The notes under the pieces: model-generated
The model's database searches: none
The model's input: the letters and a program-made list of their open reading frames with translations, nothing else
Told to the model about the DNA's origin: nothing
Source: Desmodesmus armatus
Taxonomy: Eukaryota; Chlorophyta; Chlorophyceae; Sphaeropleales; Scenedesmaceae
DNA: 64,000 bases
Reading direction: 5' to 3'
Assembly (NCBI GenBank): GCA_007449985.2
Contig: VIIQ02000664.1
Coordinates: forward strand, 248,001 to 312,000
Part shown: positions 46,418-56,137 of the stretch, in pieces
Position numbering within the stretch: the stretch's first letter is position 1
How the letters are laid out: each line of letters opens with the position of its first letter
Position numbers and translations under genes: made by a program

Positions 46418-47152
46418 GCTTGCTGCTTCAGCTTGGTGATTTGAAAAGCGTGTGGCAGAGACTGGAAGGTGCCTGTTCGTGTGGAGTTGGCCAGCCAGAC
46501 AAGAAGGGACAGAACCTGCAAAGCAAAAGGTTGCAGGATGAGTCAGGCCAGACAGCACTGCATGATGATGTGGTGCAGAAGCAGCGGGTCAACTTGATAC
46601 TCTAGATGACAGCTGCAAGCGATACTCACCAGCACTGCAAACGTTTGATCACGTGTGTACAGCTTTGGCAACACCGGATGTATCTAGATGCCTATTCATT
46701 ATCCAGGCTGGTGGTCAGTCGTTTTTGTAATCGGTGCTGGGTTTCGGTAAACCGCGGGCCGTGACGCGATTCACAGAACAGTTTTTCGTTGTCGTCAATA
46801 ATTTTTATTTATGTTGGCGTAACTCTTCAGATTGTCTGTAAGGCTCGAGACGATGTCCTTATGCTGGTGTCGTGAATCAGATCAGTGACTATTTTGAATC
46901 ACCGGGCGCTGCCGAAGTCGCCCAAACGTGACCAGAAGACATCCTCACCGGTAATGATACAGTTTAGCTGTAGCTGCCACAGCAGGCTCCGCCACACCTT
47001 GCTGCGTGCACAACGTCATCATGCAGTGCTGTCTGTGATCTGACTCCTCTACTGTCTCATGCTTTGCAGATCGTGCCCGTCTCTGATGAGCTGGCCAACT
47101 CACACACTTGATTCCACAACGAACGCTCTGCAACCTCGTTCAGTCAGCCAGC
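46418..47152. promoter_or_regulatory. Centre of the inverted MYND gene pair
   Basis: The two ATGs lie 735 bases apart, pointing outwards. Upstream sequence is also mirrored: CAGACAGCACTGCATGATGA appears at about 46550 and inverted at about 47035. A TTTGCAG acceptor-like site followed by CTGGCCAACTC occurs on both sides, suggesting a 5' UTR intron in each gene. The unique AT-rich core is about 46620-46990 and must contain both promoters. Confidence 0.6.
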
Positions 47153-50100
47153 ATGGCTGCAGCAGCGCAGCATGCTGCCAAGTGGAGGGTTGCCCTCAAG
47201 TCCATCCAGGCCATTCCAAATGCAGTAGCCAACAAGGGCCTGTCCAAGAATACTCTCCACAACATGGTATCACAAGCAGAAGTGGACTGCTCGTGTGCTG
47301 AGTACAACATATCAGCCAGTGCACTGGGACAATGGGACGGTGGCAACATCCTGCCGCATGAGCAGCAGATGCAACCCATGTTCCGGCTCGTTGTGAATCA
47401 GCTGCAGGTATGTGCAGATACAGATCCGATCAGGCTAGCAGCCAAGTGTTGTTGGCGGATGGAAGTTGTGTGCTTGGCCAGCGAGGGTTGCAGGCAATTT
47501 TTCAAACTGTACGCATCTGCTCAGCACAGTCGTTGTGTGCAAAGAACGATGCAGGGGCCTAGCCGTTTTGGCACAACATCCTTTGCTTGGACATGCCACT
47601 GTGCATGCTGCGCAGCATATGTCACACTGTGATATTGTCTATGGCTGCTGCAACCCTTCCCAACGCTTCAACATGCACACGGGCAATCAGGGAGGAACAA
47701 GCTTACTTTGTGCTTTTGATTGCTGCTGTTTCCAACATAATGCTGCCGCTGCTGCTGCTGTTGTTGTTCCAACTGTTTTGTCATGTTGTTGCATGCAGAT
47801 CCCGTTACACTTGTGCAAGGCAGTTGCTCTTACGCTGCCCATCCCAGGGAAGTACATCTTCCATCAGACGCTGCAGCTGCTGCGCCATCTAAGCAAGCTG
47901 CTCAGGGACGTACAGCACTTCAGCGCCCCAGAAGACCCCATCTTCCTAACACTCAGCACACAGATAGCAGCATCGGGGCTGCTGCAGCAGCTCCCAGCAG
48001 CTTACAAGACAGCGCAGCAGCAGGTGCAGCAGCTCAAGCCTACGGGGTGGTGCGGGGTGCCCTGCCATTTCTGTGATTGGAGCCTGCACAGTGCCATGCA
48101 GCATGGATACGCAGATGCAGGACAGCACCCGTTTGCGATCGAGCTGCTGGAGGTCTGCTCTATACTACTGGTGGTGTGGCCGGGGTCGCTGCGCGCGCTG
48201 GGCTCAGCAGCCGTGAGTCCCATTTTCATCCCTGCTGCTCAGCTGGCGCTCGGCAGCCTGCAGTATGTGTGCAGGCAAGCAGGGGAGCTGCACAGCTCTA
48301 GCAGCAACAGCAGCACCGGGCCGGCACCTCCCCCAGCGCTAGTTGAGTTGGGCAGGCAGGCGTTAGACACCTGCGCAGCTCTCACACGCGCAGTTGGGGA
48401 CGTCAGCCATCACTGGAAGGGTCCAGCAGCAGCAGAAGCAGCAACAAACAGCCTGCCGCAGCACACCAATGAGCTGATGTCTTCACCTGAGCTTCTGTCA
48501 GTGTTGGTGGCTACCCTCAATGCAGACACATATGGCCAGCACGACGCGGACAGCATCGCAGCCAGCGCAGCCAGTAACCCTGTCGTGCCTGATTTCACAG
48601 ACATCAACTCTCTGCTGTACATGACAGCAGGCCTAGCCCCTGATGACAACCTCCCAGCGCCGGCGTGGCAGCAGCTGTGCGAAAGGGAGGGCAGGGCCAG
48701 GCAAGCCGGGCGGGGCCTGCTACCGCCCCTGCAGCAGCAGCTGCTGGACACCCTGGGGTGCAACAGCAAGGGGTTCCTCTGGCTTGCTCCGCTGTGGAAG
48801 GCACGGCAGTCTCGCCAGTGCATCCACTCACTCACGCTGCCCGTGTGCCTCGTGTCAGCTGCTGGCCTGAAAAGGCGCTTGCGCAGCCTCAGCACTGCAC
48901 AGCCCAGCAGGGGCAGGGGCCGCCCTCCGCCTTGGATCGATGCAGCGGTGCAGCAGTTCCTGCTGCTGCCTGCTCTGATGCTGCGCAGGGAGCTGCACCA
49001 GCAGCGGGTGGGGTCATTCGGTGGCACGCGGCCGCTGTTTGAAACACTGCGCGCCAGCGCTGCCGTGCTGCAGCTGCTGCGGTTTTGGGAGGAACTGCAG
49101 GATTTGAATGGCAACACAGGGGCTCCTGCTGGTGGCACCAAATCAGCGGCAGCAGCGGTGACAGCTACTGGGAAGATCCTATCTGACAGCCTTTTCACCT
49201 CCACTCTGCATGAGATCTTGCAGCTGCTCACACACCTACTGCTGGCCGTCATGCAGGCAGCACAGCCTGGCAGCAACAGCAGCAGCGCCAGCCGCGCAAG
49301 CGACCAGGCCAGCAGCAGCAGCAGCACCAGCAGTAGCGCCAGCTCCAGCTCTAGCTCTCAGCCCCGTGAGCCCACCCCAGATCTCAGCCCTGCTGCAGCA
49401 GCCTCGGTGCTGTCCAGTGTCATCGCTGTGCTGCTGCCGACTGCCACACAGGCGGTCTTAGGGCAGGCAGCAAGCAAACCCATAAGCGGCCCCAGTGGTT
49501 GCAGCACCAGCAAGAAGAGCCACAAAAAGCGCAGCAGCACCAGCACCAGCAGCGACAGCAAGGGCGAGAGCCTGGCAGCTACCTGGGTGCCGCTGCTGCT
49601 GCGCATGGCTGCAGCTTTGGAGCAGGGCATCCGCTTTGAAGCGCAGTGGGGCCCCAGCCACCGCGAGGTGCAGGCAGAGACCTCCCAGCTGTTCAAGCCC
49701 TTTGGCGAGATTGCTGGCGAGGTCCCAGGAGGCTCTGCCTGGCTGGCCACCTTCCTGCTGCTGTCCCCAGCAGCGCATGCTGAATACGGCTGGATGTACG
49801 CAGAGCAGGAAGGGCAGGATGACGAGGATATTGATGCACTGTCAGCACAGCTTTCGCTGCTGCAGTGGGTGGTGGACAACACACCAGCAGAGGAGCTGCC
49901 AGCAGTGCAGCAGCAGGTGCTGGGTTTGCTATGCACTGCTGCCAAGGTGTGTCCCAGTGCTCAGGGCAGCAAGCAGCTTATGCAGGTCACCCAGGCTTAC
50001 AAGGGCATATTCGGTGCAGCATGGAGTGTGCTGAACCGACTGCTGCCTCAGCACCGGGTTCCCTCCAGTACCCAGGCTACAGCAGCAGAAGCTTCTGCGG

Positions 50101-51220
50101 CAGCAGGGAGCAGCAGTGCAGCAGGCGCAGGGGTTGCAGAGGGGCAGGACGCAGCAGCAGCAGCAGCAGCCTTGGCGGCCCATGACTCGGCTACTAGTGT
50201 TACGAGCTTCCCGAGTGACAGCAGCAATGCAGATGCAGTCCTGTCCTGGCTGTCGCTGCTAGGCCGCTGCTTCCTGCAAGCCTCTCAACAGGTGTCCAGC
50301 ACTTTGCAGCAGCGGTCTGCAGCATCAGCAACCGGCAGCAGCCCACCACAACAGCAGGCCCAGGATCACGCGATGGTCGCATGGCAATGCGCAGGATGTG
50401 TGATTTCGGTTCACTCATCCTCCCTCAGTGCCTCATGCGGATTGCAGCGCTGCTGGCTGCTGCGGCAGGCCGCACTCAGCAGCAGCTGCCGCAGCAGAAG
50501 CCTGTGCAGCTAGTGGCTGCTGAAGCCAAGGAACGCTTAGGCTACAACAGTTGACATGAGTACCAGAGAGTTGACACAGCTCTGGAGGTCTCTCACCAGG
50601 AGCAGAAGCTGCTGCAGGGCGCTGGGCTGCTGCTTGCGCAGCACTGCAGCAGCATGGGGCTCGACATGGCAGCAGTGCAGGAGAGCACTTGGGCGCTAGC
50701 AGAGGCAGCAGCAGCAGCTGCCCCTGTGTTCTTCAGGGGCGAGGCGTGGAATGTAGCAACGGCATCAGGTCTGGAGTCCCTGCACCCCAGTGGCGGGGTT
50801 GCCCTGGATACTGCCACACTGCTTCAGCATATCCTGGGGTTTGGCCTCACAGAGGAGCAGGCTTTAGAGGGTTTGGGGTCTCCCTGCGAAGGTGAGAGGG
50901 GCTGCCCTGAGATGGCAGCAACAGCCCTGCTGTTCAGCCCCCCAGTCAAGGCGTTCCTGCAGCAGCTGCAGGCAGCTGGTCAGGCCCTCAGCACCCTGCC
51001 AACAGCTGCAGCTTGCAACAACCCCATGTGCAGCAGCTTGGCGGGTGTCAGCGAGCAGCAGAGTGTGTCTGGCAAGGCATGCAGGTGCTCGGGATGCCAC
51101 CTGGCAGTATACTGCCAGCGCAGCTGTCAGAAGCAGCACTGGGGCCTGCACAAGCCTGTGTGCAAGGCTGTGCAGGCAGCAACGGCAGCAGCCACGGCTG
51201 CATCAGCCAGCAGTGTGTAG
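47153..51220 (+). CDS. MYND zinc-finger protein, copy B (frame interrupted before the finger)
   Basis: Exon 1 is 47153-47407 (85 codons), exon 2 starts at 47799 after GCATGCAG, phase 0. The frame is open for about 860 codons of helical, Leu/Ala/Gln-rich sequence with polyserine segments. Near 50367-50395 one base is missing relative to copy A, and at 50552-50554 a TGA follows a 3-base insertion (GAC) within a Tyr codon. Downstream, the frame from about 50600 to the TAG at 51220 is intact. It holds the MYND finger: C-x4-C, then CRCSGC, YCQRSC, H and C (about 51013-51165). MYND fingers bind short proline-containing peptides. The role of this algal family is unknown. Confidence 0.72.
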
Positions 51221-51860
51221 CCTGTTTCTCACAGGGCAGCCAATCAGGCCAGGAAAGTTCTGGGTGCAGTACCACTGTTTTGAGACCTGCTTCTTTTGTG
51301 TTACACTTACACAGTCTGTCACAGAGGATAGTGCATGTGGAGTGAGGCCCGGGGCATGTGGCCGTTGCTGAGCAATTCAAGAAGTGTGTTACTTACTGTG
51401 TGATACGCATGCGCAAATCGTCACCCCACCCAAGTTTGGTGGGGTTGATGTGTGGTCAACACAGCCTGCATGCATATGGTAAACCGGTGCTGGTTTGTGA
51501 AGTTGTGTCCAGCTGTCTCAGGATATCACCGGCACATCGCTCAGTTTGCCGGCAAGAAGCACTAGTGCAGTCTAAACTGGACTGGATAGAGAGTCCCTGT
51601 CAAATTGCAAATTCAAATTATCAAACCCATTGTCGCCGCCAACACCAGCAGTGCAGATCCAGGCTAGAGCTGCAGGCTAGCGCTGCACTTATGTGAGTGG
51701 ATTCCCACTGGGCCAGTCCCTTGCTAAATTTGCAAACCCAGCAAAGTTGGATTCGACACCGCCTGCAATACATCCTCCACCTTCAAATTACATGTCACAT
51801 CAAAGCTCATCCGGGTCTTGCCGCAGTCAAACATATTGCCCAAGCCCTGCCGAGTGTCAC
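51221..51860. other. Intergenic, convergent 3' ends
   Basis: This holds the 3' UTR of MYND copy B and the short 3' UTR of the plastid-protein gene. No gene is seen. Confidence 0.5.
51788..51792 (-). terminator. TGTAA polyadenylation signal of the plastid-protein gene
   Basis: TTACA on the plus strand reads TGTAA on the minus strand, about 70 bases after the stop codon at 51861-51863. Distance, strand and motif all fit. Confidence 0.5.
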
Positions 51861-54800
51861 TCACAGCGTCCAATTCTGGACTAGGGTAGTGGGGTTCCAC
51901 GGCACCTCCACCTGCTGCAACGGGTCCCCAAACAGCAGCAGCAGCTTGTCTGCTGGCTTCTCAGGTCCACTCCAGTAATCCTGGTAGAAGTACTCATCCA
52001 CACTGGCTTCATACCCTGCTTCATGCAATGCTGCTGTTATGAGGCTGCTAATGTATCTGCTCCAGAACCCATCCTCCTCTGACCGTAGCGCTACTGAGCC
52101 CTCGATGTCGGCCGGCTGCTGCAACTTCAGCTGCACACGCACACAACAGCAGGGACGGTGTGCAAAGCGGTTTTGCAACACCCAATTGGGATGCTTGCTG
52201 TGAGTTGAGCAGAGAGGTGACTGGCTTGGATACTGTATGCAGCATACTATGCTACATAGCAGTACAGTACGCTACAACAAACTCCAGGCTGGGAGTGTCG
52301 GGAGGCTGGTTGGTCAATGAGATCAAACAAATTGCATGGCTGTCCACAACTACAACCGCCAGGATGAAACCAACATTCAATCACTACACTGGCTTTCCTC
52401 TAACCTGGCATGCACCTTACACACCCTCCATCAGATAGCTCAAGCCTGCTCCCATGCTCTATCACCCACGCCCTCACAGCCCCCGCTCCTACCCACCCAC
52501 CCAGAAGCAAGCTGTGAATCCCCGACAGCACACACCTGAAAGACCGAGCCAGGTGCAATGGCCGTCCGCTGCTGCAGCACACCCTCAGCCAAACAAGTCA
52601 AGCCTGCTGGTATGCCCTGCAACACATGCCCTCACAGCGCCCGCTGCCACCCACCCACCCATAGACTACCTGCCGCCCCTCCACAGCACACACCTGAAAG
52701 ACCGAGCCAGGTGCAATGGCTGTCCGCTTCTGCAGCACACCCTCAGCCAAACAAGTCAAGCCTGCTCCCATGCTCCATCACCCACGCCCTCACAGCGCCC
52801 GCTGCCACCCACCCACCCATACAGTACCTGCCACCCCTCCACAGCACACACCTGAAAGACCAAGCCAGGTGCAATGGCCGTCCGCTTCTGCAGCACACCC
52901 TCAGCCAAACAAGTCAAGCCTGCTCCCATGCTCTATCACCCACGCCCTCACAGCGCCCGCTGCCACCCACCCACCCATACAGTACCTGCCACCCCTCCAC
53001 AGCACACACCTGAAAGACCAAGCCAGGTGCAATGGCCGTCCGCTTCTGCAGCACACCCTCAGCCAAACAAGTCAAGCCTGCTCCCATGCTCTATCACCCA
53101 CGCCCTCACAGCGCACGCTGCCACCCACCCACCCATATACTACCTGCCACCCCTCCAGCACACATTATGATAAAAACATTTACCACTAGGTGCGTGTCGG
53201 AACGCACTTTTTGAGCATGTCGTCATGACATGCACTTGAAGGTTGTAACTCATGTGTTTAACACACCTGAAAGACCGAGCCAGGTGCGATGGCTGTCCGC
53301 TGCTGCAGCACACCCTCGGCATCCACCAGCTGAGGTTCACTGGTGGCCCAGTCGCCAGGCCACCCCCCTGGCAGGCTGTCCCATACCAGCTGGTAGCTGC
53401 AGATGTAGCCACCCTGCTGCAGCCGCTGCAGCACCTGCTGCAGGCCCTGCAGGACATCTGCTGCTGGTGCCTGCTGGGGCCCCTGTCTACTTCTGCCACC
53501 TGCGCGCGGAGCAGCAAGAAACAAATGGGCATGCAATAGACGGCACGGCTTCAGCAGCATCAAGGTGCTTCCTTCCTTTTCTAGTCTGTTTGCTGGCAGC
53601 TAGGCGCTGGCTAGGGGTCTTGGCTGCTGCTGCCACCCATATGTGAGTTACAGAGGGGCATTTCACAGGAGGTGTGCCGACTGAAGCCCTTTATCTGAAG
53701 GATGGCAGGCGATAATCGAAGCAGAACACATCTACTGCAGGTTGGGAACTAAGGCAAGCAGCCCTGCAAGTACATGGTTGCCAGCTGATAACTTGTCATG
53801 GATGCTCCTGGAGATGATTTGTTGTTGTTGCTGTTGCGCCTGATGGCCCTGCAAGGCCCTGAACTACAGGGTTCATGATTACCAAGTGCCCGCACCTTGT
53901 GCTGCTGCTTTGTGCAGCTGCTTCTGCACCTCCGGCAACAGCTGCTCCAGCAGCTGCTGCCCCACCCCGCTGCAGAATGCTGTCCGCTGCTCCGGCGAGG
54001 GCAGATGCTTGGCTACCGTCTTCCAGAGGATGTAGCTGCACCAGCAACCCAGCAACACAAGCAGGCAAAGCTGCTTCAGTTGAGGTGAAACCAAGTTGCT
54101 GCTCATGCAAGGCCTCCGATTGCAGTCGGTCATGCAGCAGCATCAAGCTGCGCGGATAAACATGCAGGACACCAGCCTTGTGGGTCTACCCAATTCATCA
54201 TGTGTGGAGAGTGCTAGGCGGCAAACGTTTCCACGTGCAACACCCCCCCCCCCTAAACACACAAAAGCTGCCAACATTACCAGCTGCTGCGTTCATGTAC
54301 AAGCACAGCACTGTGCAACAGCTTTTGCCTGCATGCTCAAGCACTTGAGCACAGTCATCATCATATGCCCGTGAGTCCTGCGGTGCCTCCCTGAACCCTC
54401 TGCACGGTGCTGCCAGCACCCAAAGTGTGCATGAATGCTGTCAGCGCACCGCACCTGACAAAGCTGAAGAACACCGGGTTACTGAGGCCACCGCTGTTGT
54501 CTGAGAGATCAGGAACAGCTGCTAGGCGGTCCTTATTGGCAGCTGTGGCACACAGCAGCACAGGACACACGGTAGGGTTTGTGAGATGCGGATAGATACA
54601 CAGGCTGCAAGGATGGAGACTGTCAATCATTGGGGTTGAGTAAGAAACGGTGTGGCCCACATCAGTGATGTGATTGAATGTTCTTGGCAGGCGTGGCACA
54701 TGTCAGCATAGGACATACCGTACGGTCAGCTCTGCCTGCAGGCAGGCAGGCTGGCTGCAACGCCACCAGACACAGGCTCATATAACCTTAGGGACATAAT

Positions 54801-55708
54801 CTGCATGGAGCTGCAATGACATTAGCTGCAGAATCCGCGCCCGGCATACCACTACCCTGTACTGCCCAGACTGGTGGACTGACCGTGCGGCTGGACAGCC
54901 CATAAAGCCTTACTGTGACAGTGTATGCATGCTGCTGATGAGATCAACCAGCAAGCCAGCTCCATATATTAAATGCTCCAAGCAGCATGTGGACTCAAAT
55001 CAATCACCTAGGAAGTACTTGTACTCCTGTGTCTGTAGCTTGTACCGCTCCCGCTGCAACTGCTCCAATGGCATAACCTGCAGCAAAGTGCAGGACCAGC
55101 GGGTGTGTTGACCATTTACTTGACGCCTCCTGCCATTTACCAACCCTTCTTCGTGTTTGCACGGCCTTGGCCGCCCCCACATTCCCAGTCACAGAATGCA
55201 CAGCTGCCATCAAACGGTGCACAGCTGAAGATGATCGATATGGCTCTCGCCCCCTGGACACCACAGATACTGAGCAAGGCAGTCTGCAACAGCCTGCCAC
55301 CGTCTGCCATGAAAAATTGTCGCTCAGAACCAACCTGCTGCAATTGAACCGTGCTGTATACCGCCTCCAGCAAAGCTGCTGATAGCGCGGGGTCGAGGGG
55401 GCGACAGCTGCTGTCTCGTGGTGGAGGGCTGGCCAACGAGGCACCCGGTGCCAACCATGCATGTGCAGGACCTGCGATTTGGCAGTAGCTGCTGTTTTGG
55501 CATGTTGGTTTAACCACTACCGTGCCTTGCCAAGACATGCCCCATGGGGCATGCTGTGCATCGAGTTGCAAAGGCTGTACAGCCTGTCGACATGTGGACA
55601 GCAGATGCAGCACTCCGCACCTGCGAGCAGTAGCGTCGCTGTCTCCCGTCGCGTCAGATTACACGTTGTTCTAGTTGTGCGTGAGCAGCTTGATAGGCGG
55701 TGCAACAT
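51861..55708 (-). CDS. Unknown protein with plastid/thylakoid-lumen type presequence
   Basis: Seven minus-strand exons close exactly (341 aa): 55708-55621, 55471-55335, 55077-55008, 54542-54455, 54035-53896, 53499-53267, 52130-51861. The N-terminus (MLHRLSSCSRTTRTTCNLTR) is rich in Ser, Thr and Arg with no acidic residue. It is followed by RRETATLLLAGPAHA, the twin-arginine, hydrophobic and AHA pattern of a lumen-targeting bipartite presequence. The mature part is helical (QRERYKLQTQEYKYFLAANKD, FFSFVSYILWKTVAKHLPSP). It ends in an exon with EEDGFWSRYISSLI and YFYQDYWSGPEKPADKLLLLFGDP, which looks strongly constrained. No known domain is recognised. Exon 2's donor and the joins around exon 3 were chosen by phase and are the least sure. 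Confidence 0.7.
52536..53168 (-). repeat. Four 158-bp tandem copies carrying the end of exon 6
   Basis: CTGAAAGACC starts at 52536, 52694, 52852 and 53010, exactly 158 bases apart, and again at the real exon end 53267. On the minus strand each copy holds the last about 54 bases of exon 6 (TTGCACCTGGCTCGGTCTTT), the CAG|GTGTGTGCTGTGGAG donor and intron sequence. The copies are nearly identical, so this is a recent expansion. About 100 bases of unrelated sequence (53169-53262) separate them from the real exon. Confidence 0.93.
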
Positions 55709-55794
55709 TGCCTGCTGTTCGATGTGCTCCGATCTGATGACTCTGATCTGGTGTGGCAGTTTTTTCTGTTGAGCAGCTAAGCTTCATAAGCGTC

Positions 55795-55799
55795 TTACA
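55795..55799 (-). terminator. Candidate TGTAA polyadenylation signal of the kinesin gene
   Basis: This reads TGTAA on the minus strand, about 340 bases after the kinesin stop and just before the start of the plastid-protein gene (55708). The two genes follow each other on the same strand with only 429 bases between coding regions. Confidence 0.4.
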
Positions 55800-56137
55800 A
55801 ACGTAGGTTAGCCGTCAGAAAGCAACCTCATTAAAGCAGGGAGACACAGAGCAGGCCAAAACCTTGGACTCTCGGCGCTGTTTGACTACAGCAGGTCATC
55901 CCTGTCAGTCACAACTGCCCTGTCAGGTTTAGGTACACCCCACCATCGAAGATGTCTAAGTAGTGCTCACGTCAGAATCACAACAGCTGCATGATCGTAA
56001 CTGGATGGCACCCGGCTCAACCCCTGCGGTGCCACCACAGCCCAGCAGCTGTCGCAGCAACAACATCTTCCGCTCTACAGCAGCCGCTGCTGCATGCCGC
56101 CTACACACATGTGCTAGGCCTCTTGAAGCAGCACTCA

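Larger units (their letters stand above)
42641..51220. repeat. Large inverted duplication of the MYND gene
   Basis: The arms are about 42641-46600 and about 46990-51220. They share exon 1, the intron position, almost the whole of exon 2 and part of the promoter in opposite orientation. The arms differ by many substitutions and small indels, so the duplication is not recent. Intron 1 differs in length (188 against 391 bases). Confidence 0.88.

Noticed and set aside
42012..51220. Selenocysteine reading of the TGA codons in the MYND genes
   Set aside because: The aligned residues in the partner gene are Ser and Tyr, and other frame lesions are present.
52536..53168. CRISPR-like array
   Set aside because: Units are 158 bp without short spacers, contain an exon end, and the genome is eukaryotic.
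54096..54133. Longer form of exon 5 of the plastid-protein gene with a membrane-like LCLLVLLGCW segment
   Set aside because: That stretch is the pyrimidine tract before the GTGCAG acceptor; splicing at 54036 keeps phase and gives a better protein.
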